Position numbers and translations under genes: made by a program. The notes below the pieces were generated by a model that made no database searches, had not been told where the DNA came from, and saw only the letters and a program-made list of their open reading frames with translations. From Bacilli bacterium (GTDB taxonomy: Bacteria; Bacillota_I; Bacilli_A; ML615J-28; CAG-313), in NCBI GenBank assembly GCA_900752975.1, contig CAADXH010000107.1:1-17624 (forward strand): DNA of 17,624 nt, given 5' to 3'. This document shows, piece by piece, positions 7,556 to 15,924 of this stretch. Within the stretch, counting starts at the first letter, position 1. Each line of letters begins with the position of its first letter.

Positions 7556-8014
7556 TTAATTATTATTATGAATAATCTCCACTTCAATTTCCCATTTTTC
7601 AACATTTCCATTTGCGTCTTTAATTTCTTTGAAATAAACATTGTATTCTTCGGTGCCATCCCGGTAAACCCAATTTTCTTGAGCAAGGCCAGCCTTAATT
7701 TCAGCTTTTGTGAATTTACCATCAAAGGTTTCATTTAATTCTACTGCATATTCTTCAAATGTAACCTTAGGTTCAATTACATCAATCTTATAATTATCCT
7801 TTTCTTCTGTTGTTTCAACCGAAAATCCCTCATAGCGTTTAGCCTCAGGTAATTTAAACTTTTTATCTTGATCATTTAAATCAAGCATTTCATTGACTTT
7901 ATTCTCTATTTGTGGTGCAGCAGTATCACTAATTATTTGCTTTATTTGTTCACAACCTACAAAAAGCATTAATGTCGTAACTAAAATAGATAATGTTAAT
8001 ATAATTTTTTTCAT
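7556..8014 (-). CDS. Small putative lipoprotein of unknown function
   Basis: A 152-residue protein. The signal peptide MKKIILTLSILV... ends in a lipobox-like FVGC, with the lipidated cysteine at position 21. The mature part is hydrophilic, charged and strand-forming (WVYRDGTEEYNVYFKEI, WEIEVEII near the end), with no family I recognise. AAGGAG lies 7 bases before the ATG, and the gene starts 12 bases after the stop of the GH18 gene, so it is the third gene of a lipoprotein operon and sits directly before the terminator. By position it may be an accessory of the GH18 protein; that is inference only. Confidence 0.75.
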   Translation of the reverse strand: MKKIILTLSILVTTLMLFVGCEQIKQIISDTAAPQIENKVNEMLDLNDQDKKFKLPEAKRYEGFSVETTEEKDNYKIDVIEPKVTFEEYAVELNETFDGKFTKAEIKAGLAQENWVYRDGTEEYNVYFKEIKDANGNVEKWEIEVEIIHNNN

Positions 8015-8026
8015 AATATTCTCCTT

Positions 8027-10720
8027 TTATTTTCTGATATTTAATTTTATCGCATCAAGTAACGTATCACCATTATCATGGCCATCTTGCCAATACATAA
8101 CACCGGCCAATCCTAAAGTATTTACATAATCACATTTCGCCGCAATTGATAATTCATTTTCATAAGAGATAAATACTTCATTTAATGCATCATAAATATA
8201 TGGTGAGGCCGTTTCTTCATCAAAGCATATTTCGACACCTTCTCTAGGATTACTTAGATAGTCTTGGTAAATGCCTCGATATGTATACGATGAACTAGAT
8301 GAGCATGATGTGCCTACACCTTTTGATCCAGTTTGTTTTATGCCGTAAAAGGCAAGGCCTACAAGAATTTTATTTCTTGGCACATTATATGAATCATATA
8401 TTTCAATACTTTCTTCAATTGAACAACTGCTTAAGGTATAACCTTTGCTTGACTTATATAAAGCATTATGGAATTTTCCACCATTGGATACCATACTATA
8501 AGTCATAAGATTTATATAATCTAGATATTTAGTTGAATTACTTAAATCGTATCTTGGAGGTTGCCACTTACCACCACCTATTGCGGCGGTAACAAGATGA
8601 TTTAGATTATTAGCTTTAACAGCATGATATATTTCCTTCATCATCAAAGTAAAATTAGTAGCTTCAGATGATTTAGGTGTTTCCCAGTCAATATCTACGC
8701 CATCAAAGCCATATTTATTTAGCATTTTTACAATATTTGTGGCGAAAGTTTTTCTCAATGATTCACTACCTGCAATTGTGCTGAATTGATTAGCATCTTG
8801 GTTTATGGAAATAATGATTTTGGTTCCTGCTTTTCGAGCTTTAGGAACAATATTGGCTAAAATATTTTTAATGAAACTAGATGACTCTGACATATTTATG
8901 AATTCACCACTACTATTAACATAGGCAAAACTAATATATGCAATATCAAGATTTTGGAATGTTTCCTCAGTAGTATCTGGGAACCTTGTATAGAAATATC
9001 CTGTAGTAAGAGCTTCACTCTTATTCTTATCGCCATCTACATCAACTTCAAAACTATAGACATCCTTATTGTTAATAACTGCCGTTAAGGTAACTTTCCT
9101 GCTAACCACTGGTCTTGTGTATTCACCATTTGTGTTAATAACATTTTTGTTACTAGTTTTCCAAGTTATTTTATAACCACGATACGATTGTACTAGATCG
9201 ATATCACTATTCACATATGTATAATTGCCATACAAACCACTTAAATAATCTACAAATTCTGCTTTATCAGGATCAGGATAAATTGTATTATAACATGATA
9301 CAGAAACATTAACTTCACCTTTTTCTAATTGAGAAGGATCTTGTGAAAATTCAATTATATCACCTACATTAAGACCTATGTTAACAAAAGAATTATATTC
9401 TGGATAATCATTAAATGCTAAAATAATATAATCAAATTTACCCAATTCTTGTAATCTTTCACTAGGGCTACCTATAAATGACACTTTATAGCAATCATTT
9501 TCTTTAATAATACCATATTTATGCCAATAAAGGCTTGCCATAATAGTTGTTGTAGAATCATACATTGAAACTTCATTATATGGGTTTCTTTCCATATTAA
9601 ACAAAGTAATATTAATTGTACCTAAAAAGTTTTTAGTAATTCCTGATTTCCAACTTGCGGTAACGGTAATATCATGAGTATAGGTGTACTTACCATCCTC
9701 TAATAAATCACCATCATAACACCAACCAAGAAACGTATAACCACTTTTAGTAATAGTTGGAAGATTAAATTTTTCATTGTATTTAACTTCTAATGGATCA
9801 AGTGCTTCTAATCCATCACTCATAAATTTAATATAATAAGTATTAGGTGCCCATTTAGCATAAAGAGTCATACTATATGTTCCTTGATATTTTCCATCAT
9901 CAATTTTTTGTTCACCATCATACCAACCAAGAAATTTATACCCAAATTTTGTTATTGTTGGTAACTTTAAATATTCGAGATATTTTACATAGATAGGTGT
10001 TAACACTTCCTTATTTCCATCTATAAAATTAATAATATATGTTTCTTGTTCAAATTTAGCCGTTAATTGAATATCAATATTATAAATATATTTTTCAGTA
10101 TTTATTTTACTATCATTATAATACCAACCTAAAAAGCGATATCCTGGTTTATTGGCTTTTGGATGTACCCAATTATCTTGATAAGAAATTGTTATCTCAT
10201 CGTATATTTCACCATCAATATAATATGTTGCTTTGTATTGTTCCTTTTCATATTTGGCATTTAGCGTTATATCCTCAAAATAATCAAAACTACCACTTTC
10301 AATTAATTCATCATCTTTATACCACCCTAAAAATTTATATCCTAAGCACTCTCTAGGGGTTAAATTAAGAGCATCACCATTATTGATAATTATTTGTTCA
10401 CGATAACCATTTAATTCATCAATAAGAGTAACTGTGTACTTTTTAGGGTTCCACTTAGCTTTTAAAGTGATTACTCTATTAACATAAATGCTTGAATCAT
10501 AAATTATTGTATCTTTATACGCCCAGCCTTCAAATTCATAACCTTCTCTTGTAGGAATAAATAAATCAACATCTTGTGGCTCATCAAATTTTTGAATTAT
10601 CTTAGGGTTATCACTGCCATCATTTAAATTGAGAATTAACTTATATTCAGGTTGAACTAGATTATTGCATCCTACCATCAAAAAGAGCACAGCTAACCAC
10701 ACTAATATATATTTTTTCAT
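8027..10720 (-). CDS. GH18-family glycosidase lipoprotein with five InlB-type B repeats
   Basis: An 897-residue surface lipoprotein. The signal peptide MKKYILVWLAV... ends in MVGC with lipidated C18. Five InlB B-type (Listeria-Bacteroides) repeats span about 25-357, each built on GYxFxGW followed by LxAKW/F. A domain I do not recognise follows (362-478), then a likely atypical bacterial Ig-like domain (479-565). The C-terminal GH18 domain (571-895) carries the catalytic motif DGVDIDWE (673-680) with the acid glutamate E680, plus INLMTYSM and GVMYWQDG. The family hydrolyses beta-1,4-linked N-acetylglucosamine polymers (chitinase or endo-N-acetylglucosaminidase type); the actual substrate is unknown. 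An ATG at 10732 is possible, but GAGGTG is correctly spaced only for 10720, and that start gives a normal signal peptide. It lies between two other lipoprotein genes in one operon. Confidence 0.9.
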   Translation of the reverse strand: MKKYILVWLAVLFLMVGCNNLVQPEYKLILNLNDGSDNPKIIQKFDEPQDVDLFIPTREGYEFEGWAYKDTIIYDSSIYVNRVITLKAKWNPKKYTVTLIDELNGYREQIIINNGDALNLTPRECLGYKFLGWYKDDELIESGSFDYFEDITLNAKYEKEQYKATYYIDGEIYDEITISYQDNWVHPKANKPGYRFLGWYYNDSKINTEKYIYNIDIQLTAKFEQETYIINFIDGNKEVLTPIYVKYLEYLKLPTITKFGYKFLGWYDGEQKIDDGKYQGTYSMTLYAKWAPNTYYIKFMSDGLEALDPLEVKYNEKFNLPTITKSGYTFLGWCYDGDLLEDGKYTYTHDITVTASWKSGITKNFLGTINITLFNMERNPYNEVSMYDSTTTIMASLYWHKYGIIKENDCYKVSFIGSPSERLQELGKFDYIILAFNDYPEYNSFVNIGLNVGDIIEFSQDPSQLEKGEVNVSVSCYNTIYPDPDKAEFVDYLSGLYGNYTYVNSDIDLVQSYRGYKITWKTSNKNVINTNGEYTRPVVSRKVTLTAVINNKDVYSFEVDVDGDKNKSEALTTGYFYTRFPDTTEETFQNLDIAYISFAYVNSSGEFINMSESSSFIKNILANIVPKARKAGTKIIISINQDANQFSTIAGSESLRKTFATNIVKMLNKYGFDGVDIDWETPKSSEATNFTLMMKEIYHAVKANNLNHLVTAAIGGGKWQPPRYDLSNSTKYLDYINLMTYSMVSNGGKFHNALYKSSKGYTLSSCSIEESIEIYDSYNVPRNKILVGLAFYGIKQTGSKGVGTSCSSSSSYTYRGIYQDYLSNPREGVEICFDEETASPYIYDALNEVFISYENELSIAAKCDYVNTLGLAGVMYWQDGHDNGDTLLDAIKLNIRK
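9650..10648 (-). repeat. Five tandem InlB B-type repeat domains within the GH18 gene
   Basis: Five protein-level repeats of about 62-66 residues. Each begins with a Y-x-hydrophobic strand, has a central GYEFEGW, GYKFLGW, GYRFLGW, GYKFLGW or GYTFLGW, and ends in AKW, AKY, AKF, AKW or ASW. The DNA has diverged between copies, so this is an old duplication rather than an unstable array. Such repeats usually act as stalks or protein-binding spacers on the cell surface. Confidence 0.85.
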
Positions 10721-10741
10721 AATACACCTCATCTTAAATTA

Positions 10742-11491
10742 TTAATTTGTTTTTTTGATATCATCTTTTAATTCATTTATTCCAATAATATATTCTTTTA
10801 TTCTTTCATCTTTAACATATTGAGGATCAAATTCAAAAATTGATAATCCTATAAATAATATCATAAATTCAGGCAAATTCTTAATTGCCTCTTTACTAAG
10901 TACTTCATTATAGTTTTCCATATTTTTCAATTCAAGGATTTTCTTAATAAAGCCTGAAATAACTATTGTGTTAAACCGTACTTGATTATTTAAATTCTTA
11001 TCACTCATAATTTCAAGCAGTATATCGTTACTAAAATAATACTCAAGTTTCACTCTTGTGAATGTTGCATATGTCCCTATAATTAATCTTGCATTGTCAA
11101 GATCATAGTCTGCGTATTCAACTTGTGATAATTCATCTACGCCAGCACCAACTGATAAAAGATTTAGTGCAACATCATCAACATCATCGCGATTGTTTTT
11201 ATATATTCCTGATAATGGGGTACATTTAGATTTTCGGTCATACACATTTACATCAGCACCAAGTTCTACTAGTTTTTTAATCATCTCTATTGATGCATCA
11301 GTTGAACATGCAACATTCAAAACGTACCCTCTACTTGTTTGATAGTTTATTGTGGTTGGGTTTTGAGTATAATATGATTCTATATATTCCACTCTATCTT
11401 TAGAAATTGCATTAAAAACTGCATTCTCATTAATCGTACAACTAGTCATAAAAACTAGCATAAATAGCATACAAATAAATATTTTCTTCAT
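10742..11491 (-). CDS. Ankyrin-repeat lipoprotein
   Basis: About 249 residues. The signal peptide MKKIFICMLFM... ends in MTSC with lipidated C18. Two ankyrin-like repeats follow: one ending KKLVELGADVNVYDRKS with a TPLS start to the next, and one ending NLLSVGAGVDE. The C-terminal half (roughly 120-249) is helical and unrecognised. A GTG at 11497 has better spacing to the AAGGA site (5 bases), while the ATG at 11491 gives the same MKKI-type signal peptide as the two other lipoproteins downstream; I prefer the ATG. It is first in the operon, 21 bases before the GH18 start, behind a strong promoter. Ankyrin repeats exported to the cell surface are less common than cytosolic ones and suggest protein-protein contacts there. 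Confidence 0.75.
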   Translation of the reverse strand: MKKIFICMLFMLVFMTSCTINENAVFNAISKDRVEYIESYYTQNPTTINYQTSRGYVLNVACSTDASIEMIKKLVELGADVNVYDRKSKCTPLSGIYKNNRDDVDDVALNLLSVGAGVDELSQVEYADYDLDNARLIIGTYATFTRVKLEYYFSNDILLEIMSDKNLNNQVRFNTIVISGFIKKILELKNMENYNEVLSKEAIKNLPEFMILFIGLSIFEFDPQYVKDERIKEYIIGINELKDDIKKTN

Positions 11492-11513
11492 TCTCACTTT
11501 TTTCCTTTTTTAC

Positions 11514-11542
11514 ATTATACTATAATGATTTTATTTTTTCAA
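11514..11542 (-). promoter_or_regulatory. Promoter of the three-lipoprotein operon
   Basis: The minus strand has TTGAAA (11537-11542), a 17-base spacer and TATAAT (11514-11519), near the sigma-A consensus. It lies between the ABC operon terminator and the ankyrin lipoprotein gene. Confidence 0.8.
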
Positions 11543-11578
11543 GAAAAAAAGCATACCAAATGAATTTATCATTTGGTA
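11543..11578 (-). terminator. Rho-independent terminator after the ABC exporter operon
   Basis: A perfect 10-bp inverted repeat, TACCAAATGA / TCATTTGGTA (11554-11563 and 11569-11578), has a 5-base loop. A run of seven Ts follows on the minus strand, 5 bases after the stop of the second exporter gene. Confidence 0.88.
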
Positions 11579-11583
11579 CACCC

Positions 11584-13635
11584 TTATTCAAGTGATTGAT
11601 TTTTAATCATTGTAACATTCGCAACTTGAGCCCTATAAATATTAGCATAATAGCCATTAGCTTTAACTAATTCTTCATGCGTGCCTTCTTCTTTCTTTTC
11701 GCCATGATCTAAAACAATAATATTATCAGCATTAAAGATTGTTGATAAACGATGAGCAATAATAATAACTGTACGATCTTTACATGCCACGCTTAATGCT
11801 TTTTTAATCATTTCTTCAGTTTCTGTATCAATGTGAGAAGTTGCCTCATCCATAATGATAATTGAAGGGTTATAAAGAATGGCTCTTGCGAGTGAAATAA
11901 TTTGTTTTTCACCTGCACTTAAGTTATCTCCTGCTCTTGTTATTTTTTGATTAATACCATCAGGGAACTTTTTAATAATCTTTTCTCCACCAATAGAAAT
12001 TAGAATCTTCTCAATTTCTTCATCACTTACATTTTCTTTACCAAAACGAATATTACTTGCGATAGTACCTCTTATTAAAACTGGTTCTTGTAAAACTATA
12101 CCAATGTGCTCACGATATGTTCGTTTAGGAAGTGTTGTAATATCAATACCATCCACATAAATTTTACCACATGGTATGCTTTGATTTGGATCTAAATCAT
12201 AAAACCTTAAAAGTAAATTCATGAGTGAAGTTTTACCACTACCAGTATGACCTACAAGACCGACCATTTGTCCTGCTTTAATGTCAAAGCTTACTCCTTT
12301 TAAAACATATTCATTAGGAACATAACTAAACCATACATTATCAAACTTGACATCACCTTTATATCTTGGAATATCATATTTTGTATCATCTTCTAGTGGT
12401 GCTTCAATTAATTTGTGAATTCTTTCAATTCTTACATGTGAATGTTGAAATTCACCAATTTGTGTAAAGACTATAACAATTGGATCAATAATTTTTAATA
12501 AATATTCATTATACGCATAAATTAAACCCGCAGTAATAGTAATTCCTGCAAAAGTTAAATTTTGTAATCCAAAATATAAAACTACAAGCGTTGTAATTAA
12601 TGAACGTACTATATTAATCATATTCCAACCAAGTGTTACACTAAGTTTTACTTCCTTTAGTTGTTCCTTTTTATATGTCGTATTGATTTCGTTAAATTCA
12701 TCAATTGTTTGTTTCTTGAAATTAAAGATTTGAAGAATATGAATACCATTTATTATTTCATTGGTTTTGGCCGTTAACATACTTCTTGCCTCATTAACAT
12801 TAACAGCTGTTTTCTTTAGTTTCTTAAGGAATAATTTAACCCATACATAAACAAGTGGATAAATTAAGAAACTTAAAAGAGCTAGGCGATAATCTAGATA
12901 GAACATTCCAATATAAGCAAAAGTGAAACTTAAAAAAGCGCTTGCGAAAAGATTAATTAATTGACGATATAAAATAATTAATCCATCAACATCTTGAGTA
13001 ATTCTCGATGCCGTTTTTCCGGCAGGTTCTTTTTCAAACTCAGCTATTGGAAGCCTTTCAACACTACGCATTGCGGCGGTACGTCCATCACGGGCGAGCC
13101 AGTTAACCATTTTATTGGTTGAAAAATGTTGAATAAATGTACAACTAATCGTTAAAATATTTTTAATAAATAAAATTACAATAAATAAAACTAAGGTATG
13201 TAAAATTGGTTGATAGAAAGTGACAACCTCTCCCATCGTTAATTTTGTCACATCATAGACATACGTTCCATCTTTATTGGTAATAATTAATTGATTATTT
13301 TCGATTTCTTTGTGACCTTCTACAACTGAACTATCAACAAAATAAAAGCTAGTTTTACTAATTACAATGCTTACTTTTTTAATTTGTTGATCATCAGAAG
13401 TTAAATGTCTTTCTTGTTTATACAACTTATCATTGTAAGTTATTGTATAATCAGTTTTTTTATTAACTTCAACCCAGTTGTATTCAATCCCCATAATGCA
13501 ATCATCAAGAATTACCTTTACAATTAGTGGTGATAAAAAGTTTAATGTTTGTGCAACTATAATCATAATTAAACTTAATACTAAATATCGTTTTCGGCCC
13601 TTAATAAATTTAAATAAACGCTTATAATTAGTCAT
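11584..13635 (-). CDS. ABC exporter subunit, canonical ATPase half with extracytoplasmic insertion (BmrD/YheH-like)
   Basis: A 683-residue fused membrane-ATPase exporter half. There are six membrane helices, with about 85 extra strand-rich residues (52-137) between helices 1 and 2, where BmrD/YheH has its extracellular domain. The ATPase domain has Walker A GHTGSGKT (462-469), Q-loop Q516, a deviating signature LSAGE (572-576), Walker B with catalytic glutamate (IIIMDE, E597) and H-loop H628. A normal Walker B with an abnormal signature is the mirror image of its partner, as expected for an asymmetric heterodimer with one active ATP site. A GTG at 13644 is in frame, but AAAGGTG is placed for the ATG at 13635. 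It overlaps the partner gene by 8 bases. The substrate is unknown; a multidrug role is the family default. Confidence 0.88.
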   Translation of the reverse strand: MTNYKRLFKFIKGRKRYLVLSLIMIIVAQTLNFLSPLIVKVILDDCIMGIEYNWVEVNKKTDYTITYNDKLYKQERHLTSDDQQIKKVSIVISKTSFYFVDSSVVEGHKEIENNQLIITNKDGTYVYDVTKLTMGEVVTFYQPILHTLVLFIVILFIKNILTISCTFIQHFSTNKMVNWLARDGRTAAMRSVERLPIAEFEKEPAGKTASRITQDVDGLIILYRQLINLFASAFLSFTFAYIGMFYLDYRLALLSFLIYPLVYVWVKLFLKKLKKTAVNVNEARSMLTAKTNEIINGIHILQIFNFKKQTIDEFNEINTTYKKEQLKEVKLSVTLGWNMINIVRSLITTLVVLYFGLQNLTFAGITITAGLIYAYNEYLLKIIDPIVIVFTQIGEFQHSHVRIERIHKLIEAPLEDDTKYDIPRYKGDVKFDNVWFSYVPNEYVLKGVSFDIKAGQMVGLVGHTGSGKTSLMNLLLRFYDLDPNQSIPCGKIYVDGIDITTLPKRTYREHIGIVLQEPVLIRGTIASNIRFGKENVSDEEIEKILISIGGEKIIKKFPDGINQKITRAGDNLSAGEKQIISLARAILYNPSIIIMDEATSHIDTETEEMIKKALSVACKDRTVIIIAHRLSTIFNADNIIVLDHGEKKEEGTHEELVKANGYYANIYRAQVANVTMIKNQSLE

Positions 13636-15367
13636 AAATTTCACCTTTTATTTGTCTTAGATATTGGTTTTTATACCAATTATCATAATTAATTAACTCT
13701 TTATGAGTACCAATGCATGATATACTGCCATTTTCCATTACTACTATTTTGTCTGCTTTCGCAATGGCCGAAAAGCGGTGAGCGACAATAATGTTGGTTT
13801 TATCTTTTCTTGTTTCTCTTAGTTTTTCAATAATATTAGCCTCAGTCAAAGCATCAACTGCACTAAGTGAATCATCAAGAATTAATATTTCTGGGTTTTT
13901 AACAAGAGCTCTGGCAATTGATAAACGTTGTCTTTGACCGCCTGATAATGAACCACCAAGTTCGGATACTTGTGTATGCTCACCTTCTGGAAGCATTTGC
14001 AAGTCTTTTTTAAAGTCAGAAACATATAAAGCTGCATTAAGTTCAGCACTACTAGCTAGAGGGTTACCTATTAAAATATTATCATCAATTGACCTTCTAA
14101 AAAGAATATTATTTTGAGGTACATATCCTACTAGTGATCTCACATCTTCTATTTTATAGTGATTAATATTAACCCCATCAATTAGTACTTCACCACCAGT
14201 GGTATTAAATTCTCTTAATAATTGTCTTATTAGAGTGGATTTGCCTGATCCAGTTGGACCAACAATACCGATGGTTTCACCTGAATTAATGGTTAAATTT
14301 ATATTTTTTAAAACAGAAAAATCATCAAACGGATATTTAAAAGAAACATCTTTAAATTCTATTTTCTTAAAGTTCATAACTGATAGTGGAGACTCTTCAT
14401 TTACTACTTTCGGTGTACGATCCATTATTTCATAAAATCTTCCATCAGCAATTAAGATATTACTAATATTATTTAAAATATTACTTAAACCAATTAAAGG
14501 ATTATAAAGCATTGCGACATAAAGCAAGAAAGTAACAAGTGAACCAGGTGTTATTTTACTATAAACTACCATATAACAGCCAAGTGATATTGCAATAAAA
14601 TAAGCAATGGCGTAGGTTAATTCAAACATTGGAGTAAACATTGATTCAAATTTTAGGATTTTCCACCATGAATTTACATCCGCATCTATCGCAACCTTGG
14701 TACGTTTAAAATCTTCTTCCTCTTCACCATATGCTCTAACAACCTTTACACTTTCGATTGATTCTAGCACACTTTCTGTCATATTAGCATAAATCTCATG
14801 GTGTATTTTATAATACGCTCTTTTTTTCTTTCTTAAATAATTTAAGATAAAAATAGCAAAAGGCATAAAAGCAACTGAAGCTACTGTAAGAATAGGATTT
14901 ATAATAATCATCATTGTAACAGCAGAGCATATTAAAGCAATATAATATACAATGTTTTGTAAAAATGATGTTGCAAGAATTGTTAAATTTTGTAAATCAT
15001 TGGTCATTCTTGCAATTAAATCCCCTTTGGTATACTCTTCAAAAATTTGAGCATCCATATCAAATAAATGGCTTAGATACTTTTCTCTTAATTGAAACGA
15101 TAAAGTATGACCAAGTTCATTAATCATATAGTGATAGAAAATATTTACTATATAAACAGTTAAAGGAATAAAAAATAATCCTATTATATAATAAACTAAC
15201 TTATTAGACGTCAATGTTCCCATTGCAATTTCATCAATCGCAAGGCCTAATACTTTAGCCGGTATAACTGGAAAAATTGAAACAATTAATAGTAATATAC
15301 CACAAATTAAATAGCGCCACCAATTCTCTTTAAAAAACCATCCTAAGTGTTTAAACGCTTTAATCAT
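13628..15367 (-). CDS. ABC exporter subunit, degenerate ATPase half (BmrC/YheI-like)
   Basis: A 579-residue exporter half with six membrane helices in about 1-300. The ATPase domain has Walker A GPTGSGKS (370-377), Q-loop Q418, canonical signature LSGGQ (474-478), Walker B ILILDDS with aspartate D499 in place of the catalytic glutamate, and H-loop H530. The glutamate-to-aspartate change marks the degenerate subunit of heterodimeric exporters such as BmrCD, LmrCD and TM287/288. It pairs with the next gene, which it overlaps. AAGGAGG lies 5 bases before the ATG. The gene starts 96 bases after the HEPN-like gene with no clear terminator between, so read-through from the MBL promoter is possible. 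Confidence 0.88.
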   Translation of the reverse strand: MIKAFKHLGWFFKENWWRYLICGILLLIVSIFPVIPAKVLGLAIDEIAMGTLTSNKLVYYIIGLFFIPLTVYIVNIFYHYMINELGHTLSFQLREKYLSHLFDMDAQIFEEYTKGDLIARMTNDLQNLTILATSFLQNIVYYIALICSAVTMMIIINPILTVASVAFMPFAIFILNYLRKKKRAYYKIHHEIYANMTESVLESIESVKVVRAYGEEEEDFKRTKVAIDADVNSWWKILKFESMFTPMFELTYAIAYFIAISLGCYMVVYSKITPGSLVTFLLYVAMLYNPLIGLSNILNNISNILIADGRFYEIMDRTPKVVNEESPLSVMNFKKIEFKDVSFKYPFDDFSVLKNINLTINSGETIGIVGPTGSGKSTLIRQLLREFNTTGGEVLIDGVNINHYKIEDVRSLVGYVPQNNILFRRSIDDNILIGNPLASSAELNAALYVSDFKKDLQMLPEGEHTQVSELGGSLSGGQRQRLSIARALVKNPEILILDDSLSAVDALTEANIIEKLRETRKDKTNIIVAHRFSAIAKADKIVVMENGSISCIGTHKELINYDNWYKNQYLRQIKGEIYD

Positions 15368-15393
15368 AGCTGCCTCCTTCCTTATTATATATA

Positions 15394-15399
15394 ATTATA
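15394..15399 (-). promoter_or_regulatory. Possible -10 element for the ABC exporter operon
   Basis: A TATAAT on the minus strand lies 26 bases before the start at 15367 and close to the strong ribosome binding site. No recognisable -35 is seen at the right distance, so this may be a chance match in AT-rich sequence. Confidence 0.3.
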
Positions 15400-15463
15400 C
15401 ATTATTATTTTAAATTTTTACTATATTTGATGATGAAAACGTTTAGAAGAATATTTCAAACAC

Positions 15464-15922
15464 TTATCTGATAGTACTTAATTGTGCTTGTTCAAAATTA
15501 ATAATTTCAACTAAAACACTATTTACTTCATACATCTTTTGAAGAATTGTTTCAAGATATTTTACTTCATTATTAATAAAATTGGCATCTTGTTTTTCTT
15601 CTTCAATGTTATGTTTTTTAAAATATTGATGCACTAAATAATTACGGGTTCTAAGAACTCTTTCAAGTTGTTCAATATCTTCACTACGTAAGCGTTCTAT
15701 TTCTTTGACTCTGTGGATTATCTCACCTAATGTCATTCTACTTAATTCATCAGCAAGTTCATCTGCTTCTTGAAGAACATTTTCAAATCTAGACAAAGGA
15801 ATACTATTTGTTCTTTCAAATTCCTTTAATATTGTATTACATCTTAAGATAAGAGCTAAATTCCATTCAATGTATTGTGAATTTTCGATAATTTGACCAA
15901 TTAATTGATATATTTTTTCCAT
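15464..15922 (-). CDS. Small HEPN-like protein with an R-x4-H-x-Y motif
   Basis: About 152 residues, nearly all helical, with charged heptad-like stretches in the middle. Residues 93-100 read RNYLVHQY. This matches the R-x4-6-H motif of HEPN ribonucleases and, more exactly, the R-x4-H-x-Y form of HepT toxins, whose tyrosine is modified by the MntA antitoxin. No MntA-type nucleotidyltransferase is adjacent, so this is not a standard HepT-MntA pair; it could be a solo HEPN protein. The ATG at 15922 is only 2 bases after the stop of the MBL gene, so the two are almost certainly coupled. A GTG at 15934 is in frame but less likely. RNase activity is inferred from the motif alone. Confidence 0.62.
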   Translation of the reverse strand: MEKIYQLIGQIIENSQYIEWNLALILRCNTILKEFERTNSIPLSRFENVLQEADELADELSRMTLGEIIHRVKEIERLRSEDIEQLERVLRTRNYLVHQYFKKHNIEEEKQDANFINNEVKYLETILQKMYEVNSVLVEIINFEQAQLSTIR

Positions 15923-15924
15923 AG

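Noticed and set aside
7540..7734. Minus-strand ORF of 64 codons overlapping the small lipoprotein
   Set aside because: It is in another frame of the lipoprotein gene, runs through the terminator hairpin and is lysine-rich.
7893..8129. Plus-strand ORF over the lipoprotein/GH18 junction
   Set aside because: It is the complement of two coding regions with good starts and lipoboxes.
8299..8508. Plus-strand ORFs inside the GH18 gene (also 10159-10356) and inside the ABC gene (14199-14435)
   Set aside because: All lie within strong domain-bearing genes on the other strand.
15464..15922. Classic HepT-MntA toxin-antitoxin pair
   Set aside because: The motif fits HepT, but neither neighbour has a minimal nucleotidyltransferase motif; they are an MBL hydrolase and an ABC exporter.
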